Positions 27,187 through 36,750 of a stretch of 64,000 nucleotides of DNA are shown here, one piece after another (within the stretch, counting starts at the first letter, position 1; each line of letters opens with the position of its first letter). A model generated the notes under the pieces. It was not told the DNA's origin, did not search any database, and worked only from the letters and a program-made list of their open reading frames with translations. Position numbers and translations under genes: made by a program. The DNA is taken from contig NZ_JALPKR020000002.1 in NCBI RefSeq assembly GCF_023195515.1, positions 1,279,001 to 1,343,000 of the forward strand, written 5' to 3'. Source of the DNA: Variovorax sp. S12S4 (GTDB taxonomy: Bacteria > Pseudomonadota > Gammaproteobacteria > Burkholderiales > Burkholderiaceae_C).

Positions 27187-28356
27187 TCACTTGATCCAGA
27201 GCCGCACGGCGTCCCAGGCGCGGCCGAAGACGCCCGCCTGCTCGACACCTTCCAGCGCCACCAGAGGAACGTCGGCCAGGGGCTGGTCGTCCAGGGTCAC
27301 CTTGAGCGACCCCACGGGCTGGAACTTGGTGAACGGCGCCACCAGCGGTTCGGGGCGCGCCACCTGGGTCTTGATCTTGCTGGCGGTACCGGCCGGTACC
27401 GCTACCACGATGGCTTCGGGGCGGCCGAGCTTGAGGGTGTTGGCCTTGCCCTTCCAGACCGCCGGCGTGGCGGCCGGCTGGCCGGCGTCGAACAGGCGAA
27501 CGGCGTCGTACGCCGTGTAGCCCCAGTTCAGCAGTTTCTGCGACTCGTTGGCGCGCACGGTCTCGCCCGAGGTGCCCAGCACGATCGACAGCAGGCGGCG
27601 GCCGCCGGTCAGGTTGGGGAAATCGCGCTTGGCGGTGGCAATCATGCAGTAGCCGGCCGCGTCCGTATGGCCGGTCTTGAGGCCGTCCACCGTCGGGTCG
27701 CGAAACAGCAACAGGTTGCGGTTGGTGTCGTTGGTGGAGGGCGTGCCCGGATAACGGTACTTCTTGATGGCGTAGTACTTGGCTTCTTCAGGGAAGTCGC
27801 GCACCAGGCGCGTTGCCAGGATGCTCAGGTCGCGGGCCGTGGTGGTGTGGCCGGGCGCGGTCAGGCCTTCAGGGTTCTTGTAGGTCGTGTTCTTCATGCC
27901 CAGCGCCTTGGCTTGCGCGTTCATGAGCTCGACGAAGTGCTCCACGGTGCCGCCCACGCCTTCGGCCAGCGCCACGGTGGCATCGTTGCCCGACTGCACG
28001 ATCAGCCCCTTGATCAGGTCTTCGACCGGCACCTGCATCTTGGGATCGATGAACATGCGCGAGCCGGGCATCTTCCAGGCACGCTGGCTGACCGGAAAAG
28101 TCTGGTTCAGCGTGATCTTCTTGGCGCGCAGCGCGTCGAACACGATGTACGCCGACATCAGCTTGGTGAGTGAGGCGGGCTCGACGGGGCTGTCGATGTC
28201 TTTCTGCGCCAGGATCTGGTTGGCTGTGACGTCGAGCAGCAAGTAGCTGCGCGCGGCAATTTCGGGCGGTGCCGGCACCTGGGCGGCGGCAATCGTGCAA
28301 ACCGATGCGGCGGCGGCGAGCACCAGCGCGCGAAATGCGTCAAGAAAACGATTCAT
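27187..28356 (-). CDS. dacC: D-alanyl-D-alanine carboxypeptidase (PBP5/6 type)
   Basis: A 389-residue penicillin-binding protein that trims the terminal D-Ala of peptidoglycan stem peptides. A Sec signal peptide ends at about TIAAA-QVPAPP. Active-site motifs are SLTK (in EPASLTKLMSAYI), SGN (IVQSGNDATVALAEG) and KTG (VDGLKTGHTDAAGY). The C-terminal PBP5 domain ends with an amphipathic helix (VFGRAWDAVRLWIK) that anchors it to the outer face of the inner membrane. The start MNRFLDAF at 28356 is chosen because it opens the signal peptide. The symbol dacC rather than dacA is a guess between close paralogues. Confidence 0.92.
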   Translation of the reverse strand: MNRFLDAFRALVLAAAASVCTIAAAQVPAPPEIAARSYLLLDVTANQILAQKDIDSPVEPASLTKLMSAYIVFDALRAKKITLNQTFPVSQRAWKMPGSRMFIDPKMQVPVEDLIKGLIVQSGNDATVALAEGVGGTVEHFVELMNAQAKALGMKNTTYKNPEGLTAPGHTTTARDLSILATRLVRDFPEEAKYYAIKKYRYPGTPSTNDTNRNLLLFRDPTVDGLKTGHTDAAGYCMIATAKRDFPNLTGGRRLLSIVLGTSGETVRANESQKLLNWGYTAYDAVRLFDAGQPAATPAVWKGKANTLKLGRPEAIVVAVPAGTASKIKTQVARPEPLVAPFTKFQPVGSLKVTLDDQPLADVPLVALEGVEQAGVFGRAWDAVRLWIK

Positions 28357-28394
28357 GGGAAAAATTGGAGAAAACGAAACAAGCCCGCAGGGCT

Positions 28395-29027
28395 TCATGC
28401 GGCGCCCGCGCGCAGATGGCGGACGACCAAGCTTTTGAGCAGCGGCAATTGTCCGTGAAAGAAATGGCCGCCCCCGGGGACAACCGTGACAGGAAGTGAC
28501 TGCGGCCGTGCCCAGTCCATGACAGCCGCGAGCGGCACCGTGTCATCGGCCTCGCCGTGAACCACCAATGTGCGCTCGTGCGCCTCGGCCGGCAGCGTCG
28601 CGACCGAGAACCGGGAAGCTGCCGTTCCCACCAGAACGAGTTGCCGCACGTCGCGCGAAGCCCAGAGCTTTTCGGCCGCGCAGCTTGCAACGAAAGCGCC
28701 GAACGAAAACCCGGCAATCGCCAACGGCCCCTCGGCGGCCAACTGGCTCACCACATCGAGCATGTCCTCGCACTCGCCGCGCCCCTCGTCGTGTGCGCCT
28801 TCGCTCGCGCCCACGCCTCGGAAGTTGAAGCGCACCGCCGTCCAGCCGCAGGCGACGAAAGCACGCGCCAGCGTCTGCACCACCTTGTTGTCCATGGTGC
28901 CGCCGAACAGCGGATGGGGATGGGCGATGACCGCAATGCCGCGCGGAGCGTCGGCCGGCAGATCGCGCTGGACCTCGATGACGCCGGCGGCGCCTTGGAG
29001 ACGGATCTTTTCGGTCTGGGAGTTCAT
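28395..29027 (-). CDS. Alpha/beta hydrolase (COG2945-like)
   Basis: A 210-residue cytoplasmic alpha/beta-fold hydrolase. It has the HPHPLFGGTMDNKVVQTLAR segment typical of this family, nucleophile Ser in IAGFSFGAFVA, an acidic residue in VHGEADDTVPL and a final His in GGGHFFHGQ. It lies 38 bp before the carboxypeptidase gene on the same strand. The substrate is unknown. Confidence 0.87.
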   Translation of the reverse strand: MNSQTEKIRLQGAAGVIEVQRDLPADAPRGIAVIAHPHPLFGGTMDNKVVQTLARAFVACGWTAVRFNFRGVGASEGAHDEGRGECEDMLDVVSQLAAEGPLAIAGFSFGAFVASCAAEKLWASRDVRQLVLVGTAASRFSVATLPAEAHERTLVVHGEADDTVPLAAVMDWARPQSLPVTVVPGGGHFFHGQLPLLKSLVVRHLRAGAA

Positions 29028-29099
29028 GGTGCAAGGTTCAGGACTGCGCGGCTGCGGCGCGCTGGGCGCACGGTACGAGCGCGGAATTTCCGAAAAAGT

Positions 29100-29453
29100 T
29101 CAGCGGCCCACATCGGGAGGCAGCAAGAGCCGCTCGACGACTTCGCCATTCTTCAGATGCGACTCGACGATTTCGTCGATGTCATCGGCATCGACAAAGG
29201 TGTACCAGACCGCTTCCGGGTACACCACCGCCACCGGCCCGCCGGCGCAACGGTCAAGGCAACCCGCCTTGTTGACCCGCACCTTGCCCGGCCCGGCCAG
29301 CCCCGCTTCCTTGACCTTGGCCTTGCAGCGGTCGAAGCCCTGCTGGGCGTTGTGCAGGGCGCAGCTGTCTTCCCCGTTCTTGCGCTCATTCAGGCAAAAG
29401 AAGATGTGGCGGCCGTAGTAGCCGCGCGGCGCGGCGGATGTGGGACTGGGCAT
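29100..29453 (-). CDS. Thioredoxin-like [2Fe-2S] ferredoxin
   Basis: A 117-residue ferredoxin of the thioredoxin-like type. Cysteines lie in FFCLNERKNGEDSCALH and NKAGCLDRCAGGPVAVVYPE, the four-ligand pattern of this family, with one extra Cys in FDRCKAK. It starts MPSPTSAAPRGYYGRHIFF. Its electron partners are not evident from the neighbours (hydrolase, VanZ-like protein). Confidence 0.88.
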   Translation of the reverse strand: MPSPTSAAPRGYYGRHIFFCLNERKNGEDSCALHNAQQGFDRCKAKVKEAGLAGPGKVRVNKAGCLDRCAGGPVAVVYPEAVWYTFVDADDIDEIVESHLKNGEVVERLLLPPDVGR

Positions 29454-29484
29454 CGGTAGATTTTAGTGACGCCCGCCGGCGGCT

Positions 29485-30609
29485 TCAGGTTGCCGCCTTG
29501 CTTCGCCGCGACAGCGCGGCCACCACATAGGCAAGCACCGCAAAAGGCCAGAGCCAACCCAGCCACTGCGCCAGGCCGTGAAAGCGGATGAAGCGCCCCT
29601 GCTCCCAGGTGGCCAGCGTCTGCGCGAAATACGCGCTCTCGGGCGCCTGGTTCAGCAAGCTCAACTGAATGACGAGCCCCACCAGCAGCAAGGCCGCGCA
29701 CAGCCGGCGCGGCGCGCCCAGCAACAGCACGCCTGCAACAAGAGCCGTTGCAATGCCCACCTGCACTGGCAGGCCCAGCCAGGCCCAGGCGTGCTCGGGC
29801 CCATAGCTCAGCGCCGCCGAAAGCGCCGAAGCGCCAATGCCCGCCAGCAGCGTGAGCGGCAGCAGCACGGCGCGCCGTGCGACGGTACGCGTTACCAGGA
29901 AAGCCAGCAGGCATGGCACCAGTGCGCCGAGCATCACGCACAGCAGTTCGGCCGCTGGCACCAGCGGCTCGAGTTCGAATTGGCGCAGCGGCATCCAGTC
30001 GATGAAAGGCGTGTCGAGCAGCCACTCGGAGATTGCGACCTCCAGCCGCTCGAACACCTGCCCCAACCCGAACGTCACCGCCGCCGGAAACAGCAGCGCA
30101 AACGGCCACAGTGCCAGCAGTACCAGTGCGCCGCGCGCATCGTCGACGAACCACTGCGAGCGCGTACGGCTCCAGTGCGCCACAGCACCCAGGCGCTCGA
30201 GCCCCGCGGCCAGCATGGCGCCCAGAAGAGCGCCGGAGGTGTTCAGGCCCAGATCCACATTGGAAGGAATGCGCGCCGGAAGATAGCTTTGCAGCGTCTC
30301 CATGGCAAAGGCCAGCGCCGCGCCGGCCGCGGTGGCGCGCAGCATGGCGCGCCAGCCGCTGGCGTCCTGCCGCGTACGCAGCACGGCCAGCGCACACAGG
30401 AAGCCGAACGGGACGTAGCCGGCGACATTGACCGCGAAATCGAAACCCGTCCAGTACTTGGGCCACGACGCCGAAAGGTACGCCCAGGGCGCGATGCCCT
30501 GGTCGCGCCAGTCGGCAAACGGATACAGGCTGGCATAGACGATCAGCGCCGCATAGGCGAGCGCAAGAGGCAGCGCGGCGGACTTGTGCTGCTTCTCCAC
30601 CGTGGACAC
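29485..30609 (-). CDS. VanZ-family membrane protein
   Basis: A 374-residue polytopic membrane protein. The N-terminal third contains the VanZ-like features YASLYPFADWRD and FAVNVAGYVPFGFLCALAV, with NVDLGLNTSGALLGAML. About seven or eight further hydrophobic segments follow, so the protein is larger than a minimal VanZ domain. The cellular role is unknown; teicoplanin resistance is only the family's historical name. Only five bases separate it from the hemJ-like gene, so the two are probably co-transcribed. Confidence 0.82.
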   Translation of the reverse strand: MSTVEKQHKSAALPLALAYAALIVYASLYPFADWRDQGIAPWAYLSASWPKYWTGFDFAVNVAGYVPFGFLCALAVLRTRQDASGWRAMLRATAAGAALAFAMETLQSYLPARIPSNVDLGLNTSGALLGAMLAAGLERLGAVAHWSRTRSQWFVDDARGALVLLALWPFALLFPAAVTFGLGQVFERLEVAISEWLLDTPFIDWMPLRQFELEPLVPAAELLCVMLGALVPCLLAFLVTRTVARRAVLLPLTLLAGIGASALSAALSYGPEHAWAWLGLPVQVGIATALVAGVLLLGAPRRLCAALLLVGLVIQLSLLNQAPESAYFAQTLATWEQGRFIRFHGLAQWLGWLWPFAVLAYVVAALSRRSKAAT

Positions 30610-30614
30610 CGGGC

Positions 30615-31043
30615 TCAGAACGGCTTGACGACCACCAGCACCACGATGCCGAGCAGCAGCAGGACGGGCAGTTCATTGAACCAGCGATACCAGCGGTCAT
30701 TGCGCCGGTTGCCGCCCGCGATGAAACGCCGCAGCAGCACCGCGCAGCCATGGTGATAGCCGATGGCTACCAGCACCAGCGCCAGCTTGGCATGCATCCA
30801 GCCATTGCCGGGGCCTCGCCCGATGCCATAGCCCAGCCAAAGCCACAAACCGAAGCCCAGCGCCGGCACGGCCAGGAAAGTGGTGAAGCGCAACAGCTTG
30901 CGCGCCATCAGCAGCAGGCGCTCACGCTCTGCGACGGACTCTGGCGGCACCATCGCCAGGTTGACGAAGATCCGCGGGAGGTAGAACAGCCCCGCGAACC
31001 AGCTGGCAATAAAGACGATGTGAAGAGATTTGACCCAGAGCAT
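30615..31043 (-). CDS. hemJ: HemJ/CopD-family membrane protein, probable protoporphyrinogen IX oxidase
   Basis: A 142-residue protein with four transmembrane helices. It has the HemJ hallmarks LWVKSLHIVFIASWFAGLFY with LPRIFV near the start, and GWMHAKLALVLVAIGYHHG in the third helix, with the two conserved histidines. HemJ oxidises protoporphyrinogen IX in the haem pathway where HemG and HemY are absent. The divergent gene 341 bp away is hemB, an earlier step of the same pathway, which supports this. Generic annotation would be CopD family. Confidence 0.75.
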   Translation of the reverse strand: MLWVKSLHIVFIASWFAGLFYLPRIFVNLAMVPPESVAERERLLLMARKLLRFTTFLAVPALGFGLWLWLGYGIGRGPGNGWMHAKLALVLVAIGYHHGCAVLLRRFIAGGNRRNDRWYRWFNELPVLLLLGIVVLVVVKPF

Positions 31044-31112
31044 GGAGGCAGTTTAGTGGCCGACCGCGCCATGCACCGCCCTTTGCCTGCCGAGCCGATG
31101 CCAACGACAGGC

Positions 31113-31217
31113 AAAAAAAAGCCCGACGTCTTCACGCCGGGCTGGGAAGCCCTTTTGCTGTCACACATCAAGGCACCCGCTCAGGGAGGAAAAGCGGGGA
31201 GCGGCAAGCCGCCCGCT
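31113..31217 (-). ncRNA. Candidate small RNA (or hemJ leader attenuator) between hemJ and hemB
   Basis: The 341-bp hemJ-hemB gap holds a complete-looking minus-strand unit. A promoter TTGAAA (31250-31245), 17-base spacer, TAAATT (31227-31222) predicts a start at about 31215. The first 25 bases fold as a strong hairpin (AGCGGGCGGC, TT, GCCG, then CCCCGCT; 31217-31193). About 50 bases with the CU-rich CCTCCCTGAG follow, then an intrinsic terminator with stem AGCCCG/CGGGCT (31143-31120) and eight Ts (to 31113). The RNA would be about 103 bases. It resembles no RNA family I know. Alternatively it is a terminator in the hemJ leader, 70 bases before the hemJ start. Confidence 0.55.
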
Positions 31218-31360
31218 TCAGAATTTAACAAAGACGAAACAAGGTTTCAAGCGACTCAGCCACTTTCTTTGACATTTTTATAGAAAAAAAGAGAACCTTT
31301 GAGTTACCAATTTGTCGTGTTATCGGACAACTGCCAACGCCGCCCCCTGCCGCCGTTTGA

Positions 31361-32401
<1,041 letters not shown>

Positions 32402-32470
32402 CTCCCGCACCCTTGCGCCCGCAGCGCGGGCCGATCGGTATTTCCCAAAAGAGAGCAATAGGGCGGGCCC

Positions 32471-33631
32471 ATGCGCATCTTCGAAATCAACCGCTCCCAA
32501 GTGAGCGAGCATCCGGCGCTGGCACCGCTCACGGTGCCGGGCGCCTGCGCTGCACAGGGCTATCTCTGGATTTCTCTCACGCGGGACGAGTTTCGCGCGT
32601 CGCTGGCGGAAGTCCAGCAGATCCTGCAGTCGCTCTGCCTCACCCAACTGGTCGACCTGCACGTGGCCGACTTGCTCAACGACCAGTTGCCTTCGCATTA
32701 CGACTACACCTCGAAGTACGACGTGCTGGTGTTTCGGCGCCTTTCGGCCGGCCCGGGCCAGGCGGCGCTGGGCAACGGCAAGGGCACCTCGGGCGGCGAG
32801 CCGCCCCTTCCCACGCCGTCGCGCCGCGGCCCGCCGGTGCTGCGCCGGGTCGACACCCGGCCGGTGGGGTTTGCGCTCTTCGACCGCGTGCTGCTGTCGG
32901 TGCACCCGGAGGACGGCGCGGTGCGCGACGCTTTTGCCGCCCGCCTGCTGGCCGCGGGGTCGCCGGACGACAAAGGCGCCCCGGCGCTCGACGTGCGCGC
33001 CACTTCGGCCCGCGTACCCACTGGCACCGCCGACCTGATGCTGCGCGTCATCAACCAGATCGTCGACGGCTACCTGGACATGCGCCGCGAGCTCACGCGC
33101 CAGCTCGACCATTGGCAAACCGAGCTGATCGATCCGCGCAGCCGCTTCACCAACTGGGGCGCGCTGATGGAAGCGCGACAGTCGCTGCACCACCTGGACG
33201 AAATCTGCGAGGACCAGCGCGCCGCCATACAGGACTGGATCGATTCGCTGGAGACGCTGCCGTCGCCGAAGAACGAGGCGGAGCAGCGCGAGCGGGAACT
33301 GATCATGGTGCGCAGCCGCGACGTGCTCGAGCACATCGAACGCGTGGTGCATCACGTCCACCGCCTGGAGCAGAACGCCGAAACCGCGGTGCAGATGCAT
33401 TTCAGCGTTCAGGGGCACCGCGCCAACGACATCATGCGGGTGCTCACCGCGCTGACCGCCATTTTCCTGCCGCTCAATCTCATCGCCGGCATCTTCGGCA
33501 TGAACTTCGAATTCATTCCGCTGGTGCACAAGGCGGACGGGTTCTGGATTGCGATGGGCGCGATGCTGGTCATCGCGCTGGTGCTGGTCGTGGTGTTCTG
33601 GCGCAAGCGCTACCTTGCGCGCACGCGTTGA
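32471..33631 (+). CDS. corA: CorA-family divalent metal transporter
   Basis: A 386-residue inner-membrane channel. A large cytoplasmic funnel domain with a long helix (about residues 195-310) precedes two C-terminal helices. The first pore helix ends in the GMN motif (LIAGIFGMNFEFIPLVH), and the second is WIAMGAMLVIALVLVVVFW followed by basic residues. A low-complexity insert (about residues 95-125) is rich in Gly/Pro. It probably carries Mg, or possibly Co/Ni. It has its own terminator at 33662-33690. Confidence 0.93.
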   Translation: MRIFEINRSQVSEHPALAPLTVPGACAAQGYLWISLTRDEFRASLAEVQQILQSLCLTQLVDLHVADLLNDQLPSHYDYTSKYDVLVFRRLSAGPGQAALGNGKGTSGGEPPLPTPSRRGPPVLRRVDTRPVGFALFDRVLLSVHPEDGAVRDAFAARLLAAGSPDDKGAPALDVRATSARVPTGTADLMLRVINQIVDGYLDMRRELTRQLDHWQTELIDPRSRFTNWGALMEARQSLHHLDEICEDQRAAIQDWIDSLETLPSPKNEAEQRERELIMVRSRDVLEHIERVVHHVHRLEQNAETAVQMHFSVQGHRANDIMRVLTALTAIFLPLNLIAGIFGMNFEFIPLVHKADGFWIAMGAMLVIALVLVVVFWRKRYLARTR

Positions 33632-33661
33632 GCGCCGCGCGCGATACCCGTTCTCCAAAGC

Positions 33662-33690
33662 AAAAGGCCACGCAGTTGCGTGGCCTTTTT
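33662..33690 (+). terminator. Bidirectional intrinsic terminator between corA and the repeat-protein gene
   Basis: Stem AAAAGGCCACGCA/TGCGTGGCCTTTTT with a short loop, A-rich on one side and T-rich on the other. It suits corA on the plus strand and also the convergent minus-strand gene ending at 33726. Confidence 0.88.
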
Positions 33691-33725
33691 GATTGCTGGC
33701 CGCAAGGGCCGCAAATTCGCCTGGC

Positions 33726-34094
33726 TTACTTGGCGACGGCGCCCGAGCCTTGCTGGGCTTGAACGCGTGCGTCCATGGGGTGGGGCATCGTCGAGATGAC
33801 CTTGCTGTTGACGCGCGAGCCGCCGGTCACGTTCTGGTCGGGAGCGTAGGCGGTGCGAATCGCTTCGGCTTCGACGAGTGCGCGGTCCTTCGACACGGCA
33901 ACGGTTTCCGGGCCGCGCGAGCCGCGGGTCACGTTCTGGTTCGGAGCCGCTGCGGTGCGCACGGCTTCGGCGTTCACTTCGTCACGGCTCTTGGTCGAGA
34001 CGGCGGTGTTCACGCCTTCGTACGATTCGGCTTGGGCGCCAGTGGCGGCCAGCACGGCGATGGCTGCGGCGGCGAGGATGTGCGAGGTCTTCAT
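33726..34094 (-). CDS. Small exported protein with two 35-residue repeats (paralogue of 6460-6831)
   Basis: A 122-residue protein with signal peptide MKTSHILAAAAIAVLAATGAQ and cleavage near GAQA-ESYEG. Two tandem units each carry EAxRTAxAPxQNVxxGSR and the second ends NSKVIST, matching the protein at 6460-6831 almost residue for residue. The ATG at 34094 has AAGGAA before it. The role is unknown. It faces a LysR regulator transcribed away from it across 223 bp with no other gene. Confidence 0.82.
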   Translation of the reverse strand: MKTSHILAAAAIAVLAATGAQAESYEGVNTAVSTKSRDEVNAEAVRTAAAPNQNVTRGSRGPETVAVSKDRALVEAEAIRTAYAPDQNVTGGSRVNSKVISTMPHPMDARVQAQQGSGAVAK

Positions 34095-34317
34095 TTTCAG
34101 TTCCTTGTGTTCGTTGGATGGTTCGTCCACCAGGCTCGCTGGTTGCTCACCTGTGCGGCGAGTTTCCAACTGAATTGCTGCCGCAAAACACGTGGAACAG
34201 AGACACCGTGTTTCCTCTATTGAAACAATGACAACCGGAAGGCATGCACTCGATTCAGCAGGTTCGCTGGAAAATCAACGCATGCCGTTCCCGGAACGGA
34301 AACAATAGGCCTTTGAC

Positions 34318-35226
34318 ATGGACAGTCTCGATCTGATCAGAACCTTCCGGGAGGTTGCTTCGCACGGCAGCTTTTCGCATGCGGCCAAGAAGCTCGACAT
34401 GTCGAAAGCCACCGTCAGCAAGTATGTGGCCGAACTCGAAACACGTTTCGGCGTGCGTCTTCTCAACCGGTCCACGCGTTCCGTAAGCCTCACCGATGCC
34501 GGGCAACTGCTGCTGGAGCGCAGCACCCCGGTGCTCGAAATGGTGGAGCTCACACAGGCCGAACTGCAGGAGCGCGCCACGCAGCCCGGCGGCCGGTTGC
34601 GCATTTCGGCGCCGCACGGCATGGGCAACGGCGAATTTCCAGGCCTCCTGGCCGACTTCATGCGCTACTACCCGGATGTGAGCATCAGCCTGCAGCTGAC
34701 CAACCGCGCGGTCGATCTCGCCGAGGAAGGCATCGACGTCGACATTCGCAGCGGCCCCGTCACCGACGACAACCTGATCGTGCGCAAGCTGATGCTCATG
34801 GAAATGGTCGTCTGCGCCTCGCCCGTGTATTGGAAGAAGCACGGCAAGCCCGAACACCCGAGCGAGTTGGCCGGGCACGACGCGCTCACGCACTCACGGC
34901 TGGGCGCCCAGCCGGTCTGGCGCTTCGAAGACGGCGGCCAGCCGCTCGACGTGCCGGTGAAAAGCCGCATGGACTGCACCGAGGGCGCGCCGCTGATCCG
35001 GGTTGCGATGCGCGGCTTCGGTGTGATCTACCTGCCGTCGATCCTCGTGCAGTCGCACATCGACGAAGGCGAACTGGTGCCCGTGCTGCAGGGCTATGCG
35101 CGGCAGGACATGTGGCTCTCGGCCGCTTACTTGCAGCGGCGCCACAACAGCGCGGCCTTGCGCGCCCTGCTCGACTTTCTCCAGACCCGCGTCGGCAAGG
35201 GGCCCGGCTCGCAAAAGAAAAAATAA
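34318..35226 (+). CDS. LysR-family transcriptional regulator
   Basis: A 302-residue regulator. The N-terminal helix-turn-helix (SFSHAAKKLDMSKATVSKYV, then AELETRFGVRLLNRSTRSVSL) precedes an effector-binding domain with the CrgA/DsdC-like stretch GRLRISAPHGMGNGEFPGLL. The C-terminal tail is basic (GKGPGSQKKK). Targets are unclear: the convergent dienelactone hydrolase gene follows, and a repeat-protein gene diverges upstream. Confidence 0.92.
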   Translation: MDSLDLIRTFREVASHGSFSHAAKKLDMSKATVSKYVAELETRFGVRLLNRSTRSVSLTDAGQLLLERSTPVLEMVELTQAELQERATQPGGRLRISAPHGMGNGEFPGLLADFMRYYPDVSISLQLTNRAVDLAEEGIDVDIRSGPVTDDNLIVRKLMLMEMVVCASPVYWKKHGKPEHPSELAGHDALTHSRLGAQPVWRFEDGGQPLDVPVKSRMDCTEGAPLIRVAMRGFGVIYLPSILVQSHIDEGELVPVLQGYARQDMWLSAAYLQRRHNSAALRALLDFLQTRVGKGPGSQKKK

Positions 35227-35228
35227 GA

Positions 35229-35250
35229 AAGCCCGGCATGGGCCGGGCTT
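35229..35250 (-). terminator. Intrinsic terminator after the dienelactone hydrolase gene
   Basis: Hairpin AAGCCCGGCATGGGCCGGGCTT; on the minus strand it is followed by TCTTATTTTTT, so it mainly serves the minus-strand gene. The plus strand lacks a T-tract. Confidence 0.65.
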
Positions 35251-35281
35251 CGCTTGGGCCCCGGAGCGGGCTCGGGCTCGC

Positions 35282-35965
35282 TCAGCCGACGTGCTTGGCA
35301 AAGAACTCCAGCGTGCGCGCACGCGCCAGCTTGGCGGCCTCGGCGTTGTACGAGCCGCGCTGGTCGCAGTTGAACCCGTGGCCCGACTCATACACATGCA
35401 CTTCCACCTCGGGGTGCGCCTTCTTGAAGGCCTCGATGGTGTCCAGCGGAATCCAGTGGTCCTGGTTGCCGAAATGCGCCAGCACCGGCACCTTGGGCTG
35501 GCGCGCGGTTTCTTCCGGCGTGGTCATGCCGCCGCCGTAGTACGGGGCTGCGGCGGCAAGCCCGGGGAGCAGGCTGGCGGCGCGCCAGACCAGCAGGCCG
35601 CCCCAGCAAAAACCGACGATGCCCACCTTGCCGGCCTTCGCGGCGTAGGCCACGGCGGCCTCGATGTCTTGCAGCACGCCCGGCGCGGGCAGCGCCTCGA
35701 CCGCGGTCTTCAGTTCGAAGCCGGCCTTCATGTCCTCGTCGCTGTAGCCGAGCTCCACACCGGGCTTCACACGATGGAAGGTCGAGGGCGACACCGCAAG
35801 GTAGCCGTCCGCCGCGTAGCCGTCGGCCACCGAGCGAATGTGCGAGTTGACGCCGAAGATCTCCGGCACCACGACCACTGCGCCGCGCGGCTTGCCGGCG
35901 GGTTCGGCCACGTAGGCGGGGAAGGTGAAGCCGTCCTTGGCTTTCAGATCGATGAATTGACCCAT
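35282..35965 (-). CDS. Dienelactone hydrolase family protein
   Basis: A 227-residue alpha/beta hydrolase of the type that opens dienelactones in chlorocatechol breakdown, or related esters. The nucleophile is Cys in VGIVGFCWGGLLVW, with Asp in GNQDHWIPLD and His in ESGHGFNCDQ completing the triad. The N-terminal strand VVVVPEIFGVN is typical. Next on the same strand, 42 bp upstream, is a DsbA-like isomerase, which hints at aromatic compound metabolism. Confidence 0.9.
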   Translation of the reverse strand: MGQFIDLKAKDGFTFPAYVAEPAGKPRGAVVVVPEIFGVNSHIRSVADGYAADGYLAVSPSTFHRVKPGVELGYSDEDMKAGFELKTAVEALPAPGVLQDIEAAVAYAAKAGKVGIVGFCWGGLLVWRAASLLPGLAAAAPYYGGGMTTPEETARQPKVPVLAHFGNQDHWIPLDTIEAFKKAHPEVEVHVYESGHGFNCDQRGSYNAEAAKLARARTLEFFAKHVG

Positions 35966-36007
35966 GATGTCTTGCTCCTTGATGGCAACTGAAAAAAGAA
36001 GGCCGGG

Positions 36008-36607
36008 TTACGCGCGCAGCGCCCGCTCGACGAAGTCGAGGCGGTCCTGCCCCCAGAAGATTTCACCGTCGATCACGTAGCTTGGCGCGCCGAACACCTG
36101 GATGTCGATGGCCTCCTGCGTATAGGCTTCGTAGCGCTCCTGCACCGCCTGGCTCTGCGACTGCTCCGCGCGCCTGGGCGACAGCCCGCATTCGACGACC
36201 AGCGAATCGAGCACCTTCGGGTCGCCGATGTTGCGCTCCTGCACCCACACGGCCGCGAACACCGCGGCACACATGCGCATGGCGGCCTCGGTGCCGTCGT
36301 GCATGTCGACGGCGATGATGACCCGGGCCGCGTCGTCGCTGGCCACCGGGAAGAACTTCGGCTTGGTGTTCAGCGGCAGGCCGAGGTGGCGCGAACAGCG
36401 TGCGAGGTCGACCAGCCGGTACGCCTGGCGCTGCGGCGCGCGCTTGCCCAGCGGCAGCCCGCCCGACACCGGGAACACGCTGCCCAGGTCGATCGGCCGC
36501 ACGCGCACCGTGGCGCCCGCGGCCGCGGCGATCGCGGCAAACCGGGAATGCCCCAGATAGGTCCACGGGCTCTGTGGCGCAAAGTAGTAGTCGATCGTCT
36601 TGTGCAT
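36008..36607 (-). CDS. 2-hydroxychromene-2-carboxylate isomerase-like protein (DsbA superfamily)
   Basis: A 199-residue thioredoxin-fold enzyme of the glutathione S-transferase kappa/HCCA isomerase type. The N-terminus YYFAPQSPWTYLGHSRF has the Ser-Pro-Trp-x-Tyr active-site signature with Ser in place of the usual thioredoxin Cys. The C-terminus FGAPSYVIDGEIFWGQDRLD is the cis-Pro and substrate-binding end. HCCA isomerase acts in naphthalene breakdown; the actual substrate here is unknown. Confidence 0.9.
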   Translation of the reverse strand: MHKTIDYYFAPQSPWTYLGHSRFAAIAAAAGATVRVRPIDLGSVFPVSGGLPLGKRAPQRQAYRLVDLARCSRHLGLPLNTKPKFFPVASDDAARVIIAVDMHDGTEAAMRMCAAVFAAVWVQERNIGDPKVLDSLVVECGLSPRRAEQSQSQAVQERYEAYTQEAIDIQVFGAPSYVIDGEIFWGQDRLDFVERALRA

Positions 36608-36750
36608 TCAATAACCTCCGTGCTTCGCACTGAGGTGCGAGCTTGCTTGGGGCGGCCGGCGCCGCGCTCACGCTCATGCGCTGAGCCTCGATGATGTAAT
36701 CCAGGCCAACGGTTTTAACTGACACGCAGTTTCTCTGCAGGAGGTGGGTT

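Noticed and set aside
31113..31217. The hemJ-hemB RNA candidate as 6S RNA
   Set aside because: A CCTGAGCGG stretch faintly recalls 6S RNA, but the length (about 103 bases) and the lack of a long closing stem with a large central bubble do not fit.
31269..31297. TTGACA at 31269-31274 as a hemB promoter
   Set aside because: The -35 is perfect, but 15-19 bases downstream there is only A-rich sequence with no acceptable -10 hexamer.
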